Position numbers and translations under genes: made by a program. Shown one piece after another: positions 1 to 8,065 of a DNA stretch of 33,728 bases (the stretch's first letter is position 1; each line of letters begins with the position of its first letter). This DNA is from Gammaproteobacteria bacterium (GTDB taxonomy: Bacteria > Pseudomonadota > Gammaproteobacteria > GCA-001735895). The notes under the pieces were generated by a model. That model did not search any database. It saw only the letters and a program-made list of their open reading frames with translations, and had not been told where the DNA came from. Where the stretch lies: the NCBI GenBank assembly GCA_018669845.1, contig JABHSO010000022.1, positions 1 through 33,728 of the forward strand, read 5' to 3'.

Positions 1-35
1 CCCTGGGTTTTAATTCAGCAAGCCGATTAGAGAGG

Positions 36-108
36 TGGTGCACGCGGCGCACCCTACCCGACTATAAGCACAAAGTACAACCAACTGTAGGGTGCGCCAT
101 GCGCACCA
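36..108. repeat. REP-like inverted repeat, copy 1
   Basis: Two arms of about 22 bp (36-57 and 87-108) form an imperfect inverted repeat with three mismatches around the core GTAGGGTGCGCC. The arms are arranged in the opposite polarity to the copies at 5988 and 14143 (the GTAGGG ends face inwards), and the spacer is different. It lies just downstream of the hydrolase gene on the minus strand, where it could also act as a transcript-end hairpin. This resembles REP/REPIN elements; no transposase is in view. Confidence 0.75.
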
Positions 109-112
109 AAAT

Positions 113-940
113 CTATAACTGTTCCAGAATATTCACCAGCGCATACCCGTCAAGCACACTTAAATTATGGGAAAAGCCCTGAATTGTTCTTGTTGAGTTC
201 TTGCCAATCGCCTGCACATTACCCATATCCTGACTAAATCCCGGAACAATGGGGTCACCAAGCACACCATTAACCGAAGACCTCACAATCGAGTAATACT
301 TAATGGGAGGATGCTGACGGGTATTTAACCAGTGCAGTAATTTACCGGGCACGGCTGGAACAATATCATGCAATAAACCTCTGGAACGCAGCAGCATGTC
401 ATAGTCGTTACCCGCAAAAAACTCCTTAATCTTATTAATAGGAAAAGGATCATCAATTTCATCAAGACCACGGTAAGCCAGTACCGTTCCTAAATGAGGG
501 CTGGCAATGGTAATCAGGGCTTTAACATTAGGCGCACCACTGCGAACCATCGATAATCTGGCGACAACACCACCCAGGGAATGTCCGGCAATAATAATTT
601 TTTCTGATGGGTAACGATCATTAACCCAGCGCAAGGCCGTGGTAAACACATTAGCCTGACCGCTTAAGGGAGCTTCTGAATTTAACTGCAAGTTAATCAC
701 TTTGTTTTCAGCATCCTGCCATTTAGTTGGAAGTGGAACCAGTCCCTGAGGTGCTCCAACCAAAATACCAGCCCTTTTCCAGCCAAACTGCTGTAATACC
801 GGTGATACACCAGAATTCTCCCAGGAAAACACACTCCCCTGATAACCGTGTACCAGAATCAGTACATCTGCTCTGACATTGCTGGAAATCGACAACAACA
901 TCAAAAATAGAATACTGCCGAGTTTTTTTAAAATCATCAT
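113..940 (-). CDS. secreted alpha/beta hydrolase (lipase/PGAP1-like)
   Basis: This is a 275-residue protein with an N-terminal hydrophobic signal peptide (LGSILFLMLLSISS, cut near residue 24) and an alpha/beta-hydrolase core. The oxyanion-side motif LVHGYQG comes first, then the nucleophile elbow GHSLGG at about residue 120. A likely acid Asp lies in LGDPIVPG and a likely His in GFSHNLS near the C-terminus, giving a complete Ser-Asp-His set. The family includes lipases and PGAP1-like esterases, so a periplasmic or secreted ester hydrolase is likely; the substrate cannot be read from sequence. A GGAG-type ribosome site precedes the ATGATG start. The gene stands alone and is divergent from the thioredoxin gene. 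Confidence 0.8.
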   Translation of the reverse strand: MMILKKLGSILFLMLLSISSNVRADVLILVHGYQGSVFSWENSGVSPVLQQFGWKRAGILVGAPQGLVPLPTKWQDAENKVINLQLNSEAPLSGQANVFTTALRWVNDRYPSEKIIIAGHSLGGVVARLSMVRSGAPNVKALITIASPHLGTVLAYRGLDEIDDPFPINKIKEFFAGNDYDMLLRSRGLLHDIVPAVPGKLLHWLNTRQHPPIKYYSIVRSSVNGVLGDPIVPGFSQDMGNVQAIGKNSTRTIQGFSHNLSVLDGYALVNILEQL

Positions 941-1030
941 GATAAATACTCCCGCTCCGCTAGTAATTTGCTTTGACCTGTTACATTATGCATTTTTTCT
1001 TCATGAATATTAGCTTTTTCTTATAGATAG

Positions 1031-1378
1031 ATGACTAAAATCAATCCTTTTATATATGATATTGACCTGGAAGACTTTGATGAACAGGTGTTGCAGGCTT
1101 CATTTAAAACCCCGGTTCTGGTCGATTTCTGGGCAGACTGGTGTAGTCCCTGTATAGCCATTGCTCCTGTTTTAAGCCGTGTCATAGAATCCTTCGAAGG
1201 CCAGGTATTACTGGCCAAACTTGAAGTCGATGAAGGTCATAATATGAAACTCGCTGGAAAATACCTGGTCAGGGGATTCCCTACAATTATTCTATTTAAA
1301 GATGGCGAAGAGCAGGATCGATTCAGTAGTGCGCGCCCGGCTCAATTCATCGAACACTTTATTCAACAACAACTCTAA
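1031..1378 (+). CDS. thioredoxin family protein (WCSPC)
   Basis: This is a 115-residue single thioredoxin domain with no signal peptide, so it is cytoplasmic. The active site is WADWCSPC (Cys38/Cys41), with Ser in place of the usual Gly of WCGPC. The cis-proline motif GFPT and the phrase LVRGFPTIILFKDG are typical. The length fits a classical thioredoxin (about 105-115 residues). The gene lies 43 nt upstream of the kinase-HDOD-GAF gene on the same strand and probably shares its transcript. That suggests, by context only, redox control of the kinase or a shared stress role. The Ser variant may shift the redox potential. Confidence 0.85.
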   Translation: MTKINPFIYDIDLEDFDEQVLQASFKTPVLVDFWADWCSPCIAIAPVLSRVIESFEGQVLLAKLEVDEGHNMKLAGKYLVRGFPTIILFKDGEEQDRFSSARPAQFIEHFIQQQL

Positions 1379-1421
1379 AGCTTTCAGCTATACTCCACAA
1401 AATACTAAAAATATCATCGCT

Positions 1422-3800
1422 GTGACTGACTTCGACTTCCCTAAAAAAATAGACCGTTTCATCATTAAAGACATCCTTGGAAAAGGTGCTCAGGGTGTTG
1501 TTTACCTGGCTACCGACCCCAGCCTGGATCGTCAGGTCGCCATTAAATCGGTCACTTTACGCACCCGTTTATCTCAACAGGATAATATCGAGAATTTACT
1601 GCAGGAAGCTCGCACCGTCAGCCAGTTACAGCACCCCAATATAGTCACTATCTATGATGTCGGTAATGATCCATTGGAACCCTATCTGGTACTAGAATAT
1701 GTAAAAGGCGAAACTCTTTATACGCAACTAAAAAATCAGATTCCTCTACAGCAATCCTTCAATATCATTCGAGATGTATTATCCGGGGTAACAGCAGCAC
1801 ATAACGAGGGCATTATTCACTGCGATCTGAAACCCGCCAACATCATGATCACCAAAAAGGGGCAGGCCAAAGTAGCCGACTTTGGATTAGCACTACTAGC
1901 CGATACCCAGCATGAGGGAAATGACTCACTGGCTGGAACACCTCAATACATGGCGCCTGAATATATAGAAACTCATAAACATCAAACTGTATCTGACGTA
2001 TTTTCACTGGGCCTCATTTTTTATGAGTTACTGACCGGGCAAAAAGCAGTTGATGGCGATGATGTTTACCAGATACTAAATGCCATTGCCAATACCCCTA
2101 TTCCAGAGCCATCCAGCAAAAATTCTAATGTCGATGAAAACATGGATGCGTTTATCATGAAGGCACTGGAGAAGAACCCGGAAAACAGATACAAAACAGC
2201 CGGAGAAATGTTAAGTGCATTTGAAGACAACCTAGCGCTAAAGGATGCAATGAATCATAGCGACACATCAGATTCTACTGTTCAGTTTCTGTTACGACGC
2301 ATGAGTCACAAAAAAGACTTTCCAGCTTTTTCCCGCACCATCAGTATCTTAAATAAAGCATCCAACAGCGAGACAGAAAGTCTGTCTACTGTTTCAAATG
2401 CCATCTTGAAAGACATATCACTTACGAATAAAGTTCTGCGCATTGTTAATTCAGCCTATTACAGCCGTGGTGGTGGAAAAATAAGCACCATTTCGCGAGC
2501 AGTTGTCATGCTCGGCATTAACCCGGTTAAAAGTCTGGCCGTTTCTTTGATGTTGTTTGAACACCTGCAAAATAAAATGCAGGCCAATCAACTAATGGAA
2601 GATGCAGTTACCTCTTTATTCAGTGCCATCATGGCCAATGACCTGGCACATTCAAACAAGGTTAAAGAACACGAAGAAGCTTTTTTATGCGCGCTGCTTC
2701 AACAACTGGGAAAACTACTAGTACGTTTTTACCTACACGAAGAAAGCCAGGCAATTGATAAACAGGTTGAACAAAACAATCAGGAAGAAAATACTGCCGC
2801 ACTCAAGGTATTAGGCACCAGTTATCATGCACTCGGCATGGCCGTCGCCAGAGAATGGGGGTTTCCAGAACAAATTATTAACAGCATGAAACCCGTTGAA
2901 GAAAGCGACCCGCTACTGAAGAAGAAACCTGAAAAATCAGTTGACAAACTACGTGTCATAGCTAATTTCAGCAATAACTTAAGCCATGTATTAAAACAAC
3001 CCAAGGAACAACAGGATAAAGCTATAGAATCAATTTCTAAACAATACAACGAGGCACTGTCCATTGATGACAAAAAAATAACTAAACTTATCGAAACATC
3101 ACAAAAAGAACTCACCAGCTTTGCCAAACTGATTAACTTCAATCTCAATAAAAGTAAATTTTATCAACAACTCACATCTGATACTGATGATAAATCTGTT
3201 TCAGAAAACGGGCAGGCAAAAAGTGACTTTAATAACAATGGCAACATGCAAGTGCTTGAGGAAGACACTTCACTGGAAACCATTCAAAGTTCAGAAAAAG
3301 CCCTTACAGATGGCATTCAGGATATAACCAACACCTTAACCGGTGACAATGTCAGCATTAATCAGATCATGCAAATGATTCTGGAAACTATTTACCGTGC
3401 ACTGTCAGGATCCCGTGTTCTACTGGGTCTTCGAGATAAAGCCTCTAACAGCATCAAAGGCAAGTTTGGTTATGGCGAAGACATCGAAGAGTTAATACAG
3501 AGCTTTCGTATTCCACTTGCCTATGAGGCGGATGTTTTTCACATCGCATTCAAAAATAACGTTGATATTAAAATTGAAGATACACAGGACAGTAAAATAA
3601 AAAGTAAGATACCGGGCTGGTATCACCAGAAAATCGGTGCGAAATCATTTGTGCTTTTTCCGATTGTGATTAAACACAGCCCAATTGCCATGATCTATAT
3701 CGACAGCACCCAGGCAAAAAGTATCTCAATATCTGACAGCCAGCTGAGTCTGCTAAAAACCCTGCGTAACCAGGCTATATTGGCTATAAAAAGCATCTAG
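1422..3800 (+). CDS. Ser/Thr protein kinase-HDOD-GAF fusion
   Basis: A GTG start at 1422 gives 792 residues; the frame is open back to an ATG at 1302, but that start would overlap the thioredoxin gene by 77 nt. Residues about 12-275 are a Hanks-type kinase: glycine loop GKGAQG (20-25), ATP lysine in VAIK (Lys42), catalytic loop HCDLKPAN (133-140), DFG (153-155) and PQYMAPE. The catalytic Asp and Asn are kept, but the usual Arg of HRD is Cys, making it a non-RD kinase. Residues about 285-500 are an HDOD domain whose HD pair is degenerate (QQLGKLL where active relatives read HDIG). The C-terminus (about 650-790) is a GAF-like sensor. No transmembrane segment is seen, so it is a cytosolic signalling protein whose substrate is unknown. 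Confidence 0.85.
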   Translation: MTDFDFPKKIDRFIIKDILGKGAQGVVYLATDPSLDRQVAIKSVTLRTRLSQQDNIENLLQEARTVSQLQHPNIVTIYDVGNDPLEPYLVLEYVKGETLYTQLKNQIPLQQSFNIIRDVLSGVTAAHNEGIIHCDLKPANIMITKKGQAKVADFGLALLADTQHEGNDSLAGTPQYMAPEYIETHKHQTVSDVFSLGLIFYELLTGQKAVDGDDVYQILNAIANTPIPEPSSKNSNVDENMDAFIMKALEKNPENRYKTAGEMLSAFEDNLALKDAMNHSDTSDSTVQFLLRRMSHKKDFPAFSRTISILNKASNSETESLSTVSNAILKDISLTNKVLRIVNSAYYSRGGGKISTISRAVVMLGINPVKSLAVSLMLFEHLQNKMQANQLMEDAVTSLFSAIMANDLAHSNKVKEHEEAFLCALLQQLGKLLVRFYLHEESQAIDKQVEQNNQEENTAALKVLGTSYHALGMAVAREWGFPEQIINSMKPVEESDPLLKKKPEKSVDKLRVIANFSNNLSHVLKQPKEQQDKAIESISKQYNEALSIDDKKITKLIETSQKELTSFAKLINFNLNKSKFYQQLTSDTDDKSVSENGQAKSDFNNNGNMQVLEEDTSLETIQSSEKALTDGIQDITNTLTGDNVSINQIMQMILETIYRALSGSRVLLGLRDKASNSIKGKFGYGEDIEELIQSFRIPLAYEADVFHIAFKNNVDIKIEDTQDSKIKSKIPGWYHQKIGAKSFVLFPIVIKHSPIAMIYIDSTQAKSISISDSQLSLLKTLRNQAILAIKSI

Positions 3801-3827
3801 CTTTAGCTCTTCTAAAACTGCTAAAGC
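3800..3827 (+). terminator. possible hairpin after the kinase gene
   Basis: A perfect 8-bp stem, GCTTTAGC (3800-3807) with GCTAAAGC (3820-3827), begins at the kinase stop codon. No T-run follows, so it is at best a weak or rho-assisted transcript end. Confidence 0.3.
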
Positions 3828-3951
3828 AAAATATAGTGCTCACCCTAACAGACCGGTAACCAAACCCTCTTAAACTTGAAAATATTATTCAAGCATTAGC
3901 AATACTAATACTAATGCTTATAACTTTGTTGTAAGGGCATAATTCTTTTCA

Positions 3952-4161
3952 TTAATGAGAAGGGTGACAATTTACACATATAAATTTTTCATAAAAGGCC
4001 ATCACTGATGACTTAAAGCTATTTTTTGCCGAAAGGTACAGCTCTAACATATATGCAGCACGTAAAACTTCTGCTTTGTGTAAATAGTAATTAACATCTA
4101 CCTCACCATTAGCATCCAGTTTGTATTCCACTTCAGATCTTTCTACATCTTTTGTCATCAT
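3952..4161 (-). CDS. small conserved-looking protein, unknown function
   Basis: This is a 69-residue protein starting at an ATGATG preceded by a purine-rich GAGAG stretch, which is a better start than codons further upstream. The N-terminal half reads like small proteins with the pattern NGEVDVNYYLHKAEVLRAAYM, a compact amphipathic helical region; I recall similar small hypothetical proteins in marine Proteobacteria but cannot name a family with confidence. The C-terminus has two cysteines (FICVNCHPSH). No signal peptide or membrane segment is seen. It is divergent from the LysR gene, with about 112 bp between starts, so the regulator may control it. Confidence 0.55.
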   Translation of the reverse strand: MMTKDVERSEVEYKLDANGEVDVNYYLHKAEVLRAAYMLELYLSAKNSFKSSVMAFYEKFICVNCHPSH

Positions 4162-4240
4162 TTTTCTCTCTAGTAATATATATCGAACAACAGGATAGTA
4201 GAAGTGAATTACAGTTTGCACAAACGATAAATTTTCAGCA

Positions 4241-4265
4241 CAATGATGAAAATAATTCATCATTG
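4241..4265. promoter_or_regulatory. perfect 10-bp inverted repeat at the LysR start
   Basis: The arms CAATGATGAA (4241-4250) and TTCATCATTG (4256-4265) are perfectly complementary, with a 5-nt spacer. The palindrome lies in the divergent region between the small gene and the LysR gene, and its right arm overlaps the GGA that could serve as the LysR ribosome site. It may be an operator bound by the regulator itself, or an RNA hairpin limiting its translation. Confidence 0.5.
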
Positions 4266-4273
4266 GAAATATC

Positions 4274-5230
4274 ATTAGACGCTTACCCCCTCTTAATTCA
4301 TTGAAAGTTTTTGAATCGGCCGCAAATAATGAAAGTTTTGCATCAGCAGCACAGGAACTATACCTTACAGCCTCTGCAGTCAGCCATCAGATAAAAATTC
4401 TTGAATCACATCTGGGAGTTAAACTTTTCACAAGAAAAAAACGCAAAGTTGAATTAACTCCAATAGGTGAAAAATACTTAACATCAATTAAACAGGCATT
4501 TAACGAAATCGAGGTCGCCACACAGCGAATAGAAAACAGCTCTGGAACCGACATTGTGACCATCAGTGTCGCACCTAACTTTCTTGTTCGCTGGCTAATG
4601 CCCAGGATGAAAAGTTTTCAGCGACAATACCCTGATGTAGAGCTACAGATTAGCGCATCGACAGGACTGATCGACTTCAGCAAAACCAATGTTGATATGG
4701 CAATCTACTTCGGTCATGGTGACTGGCATGACATTACAGTGCATTTTTTAAATCATGTTTATCTGGTTCCAGTCTGCAGCCCCAGGCTACTGGACAGTGA
4801 ACATCCACTAAATGAACCCAAAGATTTAAAACAACATACACTTATTCATGTCACCAAACGCCTACATGAATGGCCAGAATGGTTAGAAATTGCAAGCATA
4901 AAAAACAAACGATTTGGAGGTAATTTACGCTTATCCAGTAGCCAGTTAGCAACAGCTGCTGCTCAGGAAGGATTAGGGGTAGCTCTGGGGGATAGCACCC
5001 TGTCATCTAGAGAAATCGCACAGGGTAAACTCATCATGCCATTTGATATTCAACTCGACACACATAAATCTTTTTATCTTGTTTACCAGAAAGACAGACC
5101 TGTAAGCTACGGGATGCAAGCATTTAAAGACTGGGTTATCGAAGAAATGCAACTTAAAACATCCAAAGATGCCTACGATTACTCAATCAATAAAAACGAA
5201 ACTCCTAACCCTGCTGCATCATCGGTTTAA
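4274..5230 (+). CDS. LysR-family regulator, GcvA-like
   Basis: The protein has an N-terminal winged helix-turn-helix (SFASAAQELYLTASAVSHQIKI) and a C-terminal periplasmic-binding-like effector domain, about 310-318 residues. GcvA-type relatives begin with a Met followed by an RRLPPLN-like stretch. Here the codons from 4277 encode RRLPPLNSLKVFESAA, but the preceding codon is ATT (4274), and no ATG, GTG or TTG occurs between the upstream in-frame stop and a TTG at 4301. I place the start at ATT with GGA six bases upstream; a TTG start at 4301 would cut into the first helix. It is divergent from the 69-residue gene and overlaps the MerB-like gene tail to tail by 26 nt. The effector is unknown. 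Confidence 0.8.
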   Translation: MRRLPPLNSLKVFESAANNESFASAAQELYLTASAVSHQIKILESHLGVKLFTRKKRKVELTPIGEKYLTSIKQAFNEIEVATQRIENSSGTDIVTISVAPNFLVRWLMPRMKSFQRQYPDVELQISASTGLIDFSKTNVDMAIYFGHGDWHDITVHFLNHVYLVPVCSPRLLDSEHPLNEPKDLKQHTLIHVTKRLHEWPEWLEIASIKNKRFGGNLRLSSSQLATAAAQEGLGVALGDSTLSSREIAQGKLIMPFDIQLDTHKSFYLVYQKDRPVSYGMQAFKDWVIEEMQLKTSKDAYDYSINKNETPNPAASSV

Positions 5231-5855
5231 AAAATCCGGTCGCAAACTTAACAGCATCGGGCAAAGTAAAAATTTCACGGTTTTCGGCATCTGCATTTAA
5301 CCATGCCATTGCCGTCTCCTTATCTTTAAGGAATAACATTTCGGTACACAGGCTATCTGCACAACTGCAACATGAACTAGCAGCCATCCAGTTCATACCA
5401 AAATGAACCTCAGCAACATCTTCTATATTTTCGATAGTCTGATTATTCAGTTCGATACGAATCGGTTTAGCAGTCACTTCACATTCCGAAGAAATCACAC
5501 TTGAACATTCAAACATTGAACCAGGAGCCAATGCATCCATGGCACACATCGCATGAACCTCAAAACCATTTAGCTGAATACGATGCACCCGCTTTTCCAT
5601 TGTGAATGGATAACAGCCCTTCACTTCTCCAGTATCATCCAGCGTTAACATATCCTGCTTCCCCAGATCCGCAACAATCTCCCTGGCGTCACTATGAATA
5701 CTTTCCAGCTCACTGAGCCTGGCTGCCCGCCCCTTCTCAAAAAAACTGTTTACAACAGCAAGATAAATTGTAGCCGAGTCGACATTCATATCATCCAGTC
5801 TATCTTTAATCGGTAAGATATTTTTTAGTCGTGTTATTGCTGTCTCAACCTTCAT
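5205..5855 (-). CDS. MerB-like (alkylmercury lyase family) protein
   Basis: This is a 216-residue cytosolic protein from the ATG at 5855; an in-frame TTG adds nine residues upstream. The region HAMCAMDALAPGSMF corresponds to the MerB segment that carries catalytic Cys and Asp (Cys104 and Asp107 here, spaced C-x-x-D as in MerB). A second cysteine segment, SSCCSCADSLC (162-170), aligns with the MerB FCC motif that holds the third catalytic residue but contains extra cysteines. An N-terminal winged-helix-like region precedes the core, as in MerB. No merA, merT, merP or merR is nearby. Organomercurial lyase activity is therefore possible, but a paralogue with another metal or thiol role is as likely. 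Confidence 0.65.
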   Translation of the reverse strand: MKVETAITRLKNILPIKDRLDDMNVDSATIYLAVVNSFFEKGRAARLSELESIHSDAREIVADLGKQDMLTLDDTGEVKGCYPFTMEKRVHRIQLNGFEVHAMCAMDALAPGSMFECSSVISSECEVTAKPIRIELNNQTIENIEDVAEVHFGMNWMAASSCCSCADSLCTEMLFLKDKETAMAWLNADAENREIFTLPDAVKFATGFFKPMMQQG

Positions 5856-5987
5856 GACGAGTATCCGTTTAGATAAAACCAACAGCCTACAATTCTAATA
5901 CAGAAATTAAAATAACTAAGGTTAATTTAAACTAAAGCAGAAGCAACTTAATGGACTAAAAGTCGCCCCCCCTAAGAAACATACCTT

Positions 5988-6054
5988 GTAGGGTGCGCCG
6001 CGCGCACCATTGATATTGATACTGAAATTCTATGGTGCGCGCGGCGCACCCTAC
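5988..6054. repeat. REP-like inverted repeat, copy 2
   Basis: Two perfectly complementary 23-bp arms (5988-6010 and 6032-6054; outer ends GTAGGGTGCGCC) flank a 21-nt loop. The loop shares an ATTG-TACTG-AATT pattern with the copy at 14143, so the whole unit, not only the arms, is repeated. It sits in the 405-bp gap upstream of gshA (5856-6260), which otherwise holds only AT-rich DNA and presumably the gshA promoter. Confidence 0.9.
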
Positions 6055-6260
6055 CGGCAACTCCAATCATAATGGCACACATTTCTAAGTTAACCGGTCC
6101 AGAATTTTTTAAATGCAAGAACCTGCTGAAAAGGAAGAATCACCTGTTTATCTTAACGCTTTTTTCTCTTTGCACTTGTTTTGTCTTAATTTGATACCAA
6201 ATATTGTCTACATTGTGTTTTATAGTACTGCCATCTTAACTTTTAATTAATTTACTGATT

Positions 6261-7841
6261 TTGTATACACTATTAAAAAACCGTCTCTCGCAGCTTGCCG
6301 ATTCAGACTTTGAAGAAACTTTATCAACGTCTCAAATTGGACTGGAAAAAGAAAGCTTGCGCGTATCTCCGGAAGGCAGTATTTCTCAAATGCCACACCC
6401 GCAGGCATGGGGGGCAGCACTTACTCATCCATACATAACAACCGATTTTTCCGAAGCTCTTGCCGAACTGATCACTCCACCCTGTGATTCAGTGACCGAA
6501 GTTATCCAGTACCTCGATGATATTCAGAACTTTGTCTACAGAAATTTAGATAATGAAATTTTGTGGGCAACCAGTATGCCCTGTGTAGTTGAGGGAGAAA
6601 CAGGTATCCCATTAGCTAAGTATGGTAGTTCCAACGCTGCGCAGATGAAAACGGCCTATCGTCGTGGATTAGGTTTACGTTACGGCCGCTCAATGCAGGT
6701 TATTGCAGGTGTCCATTTTAACTATTCATTTTCTGAAGCATTCTGGAAGCAATATCAAGTCCTAAGCAATAACTCCGATGACCTGCAGAATTTTATCTCC
6801 GATCAATACATGGGGGTTGTGCGTAATTTGTTGAGATATGGCTGGATAGTTCCCTATTTTTTTGGTGCATCCCCGGCAGTTTGTAAATCTTTCCTTAAAG
6901 GAAAGAAAACCCTGTTACAGGAATTTAACAGCAATACTTATTACGAGCCTTACGCGACATCATTACGCCAGGGTGATATTGGATATCAAAATAATAAAGA
7001 AGAATTAACGGGCATAAAAGCCAATTATGACTCTCTGGAGACTTACATAAACAGTATGCAGTGTGCAATTAACACAGCGTATTCCGGTTACCAAGAGCTG
7101 GGCGTTAAAGTCAACGGTGTTTATCAACAGCTCAATGCGAATATTCTGCAGATAGAAAATGAATACTACAGCTCAGTCAGGCCCAAGCAAATTTTGCAAG
7201 GTGATGAAAAACCATCCATTGCGTTAAAGAAAAGAGGCATTGCTTATGTCGAGTTACGCTCTCTGGATATAAATGCTTTTGACCCACATGGTATTAATTC
7301 CGATCAACTCTACTTTCTCGAATCCTTCATGCTTTTCTGTTTACTTCAGGAAAGCCCTGCTTTAACCCCAAAAGAAGTTATAGCTATCGATGAAAATTTG
7401 TTACTGGTCGCCCATAAAGGACGACAGCCAGGGTTAGAGCTAAGTCGTGGTGATGAAAAAATCACTCTACAGGACTGGGCCAGCGAGTTATGTCACAACA
7501 TGAAACCCATTGCATGCCTGCTAGATAGAGCCAATTACTGTGAAAATTACTTTTCCAGTGTAAGATCACAAATTGCAGCAGTTTATGACCCCGATTTAAC
7601 ACCTTCAGCTAGAATGCTGGCAGAAATGAAAGAACAGGGAGAAGGTTTCTATCATCATGCAAAACGCATGTCAGAACACCATTATCAGTATTACAAAAAT
7701 CATGCTCTGTCCGATGAGAAAACTGAGTTTTTCAAAAAATTAGCCAGTGATTCATTGGACAAACAACAGCAAATCGAAAATGATGATGATATTAGCTTTG
7801 ACCAGTATCTAGAAAATTACTTTAATCAGAGTCTAAAATAA
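6261..7841 (+). CDS. gshA: glutamate-cysteine ligase
   Basis: This 526-residue protein catalyses ATP-dependent joining of glutamate and cysteine, the first step of glutathione synthesis, in the cytoplasm. It matches the proteobacterial (E. coli-type) family along its length: GLEKESLRV near the N-terminus, ALTHPYITTDFSEALAELITP, SMPC, AKYGSSNAAQMKTAYRRGLGLRYG, GVHFNYSF, and YVELRSLDINAFDPHGI. The length agrees with the family (about 520 residues). The start is a TTG at 6261; no ATG or GTG lies between the in-frame upstream stop (6237) and the conserved core, and no strong ribosome site is seen, so expression may be weakly initiated. It is a single-gene unit. Confidence 0.95.
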   Translation: MYTLLKNRLSQLADSDFEETLSTSQIGLEKESLRVSPEGSISQMPHPQAWGAALTHPYITTDFSEALAELITPPCDSVTEVIQYLDDIQNFVYRNLDNEILWATSMPCVVEGETGIPLAKYGSSNAAQMKTAYRRGLGLRYGRSMQVIAGVHFNYSFSEAFWKQYQVLSNNSDDLQNFISDQYMGVVRNLLRYGWIVPYFFGASPAVCKSFLKGKKTLLQEFNSNTYYEPYATSLRQGDIGYQNNKEELTGIKANYDSLETYINSMQCAINTAYSGYQELGVKVNGVYQQLNANILQIENEYYSSVRPKQILQGDEKPSIALKKRGIAYVELRSLDINAFDPHGINSDQLYFLESFMLFCLLQESPALTPKEVIAIDENLLLVAHKGRQPGLELSRGDEKITLQDWASELCHNMKPIACLLDRANYCENYFSSVRSQIAAVYDPDLTPSARMLAEMKEQGEGFYHHAKRMSEHHYQYYKNHALSDEKTEFFKKLASDSLDKQQQIENDDDISFDQYLENYFNQSLK

Positions 7842-7857
7842 CCTCGATATTTACTTG

Positions 7858-7876
7858 TTGAATGCCCCTCATTCAA
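7858..7876 (+). terminator. possible hairpin after gshA
   Basis: A 7-bp stem, TTGAATG with CATTCAA, around a 5-nt loop lies 17 nt after the gshA stop. It is followed by a pyrimidine-rich TCTCTC and later TTTT, so it is only a weak terminator candidate. Confidence 0.35.
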
Positions 7877-7927
7877 TCTCTCAAATTTTAGAATCCCCCA
7901 TACAAAATTAGACATAACAGACTTTAA

Positions 7928-7941
7928 TTGAGTCATATCAC
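7928..7941. promoter_or_regulatory. weak FNR-like half-conserved site
   Basis: The sequence TTGAGTCATATCAC matches 8 of the 10 specified bases of the FNR consensus TTGAT-N4-ATCAA. It lies 63 bp upstream of the better site at 7991 and could be a second upstream site; alone it is not convincing. Confidence 0.25.
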
Positions 7942-7990
7942 ACAGTTAAAGTTTTAAACCTGTTCCAATGGTAATCTACCGACCATAATC

Positions 7991-8033
7991 TTGAGATAAG
8001 TCAATGAACCTCACCTTGTAATTTCAGTATCAT
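7991..8033 (+). promoter_or_regulatory. FNR/DNR-type site with spaced -10 element
   Basis: TTGAGATAAGTCAA (7991-8004) matches 9 of 10 specified bases of the DNR/NnrR-type consensus TTGAT-N4-GTCAA. A -10-like TATCAT follows at 8028-8033. A start site about 7 nt later (near 8040) would put the dyad centre at about -42, the spacing of class II FNR/CRP-family activated promoters. It lies just ahead of the ABC-TlpA-NosL gene cluster, implying control by low oxygen or nitric oxide. The match was made by eye. Confidence 0.5.
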
Positions 8034-8065
8034 AAAACGCTAATATACTAAAGCGTTCACAATAA

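Noticed and set aside
2825..3148. 107-codon open frame opposite the kinase gene
   Set aside because: It lies wholly antisense to a well-supported kinase/HDOD frame, has low-complexity Ser/Leu-rich translation and no ribosome site.
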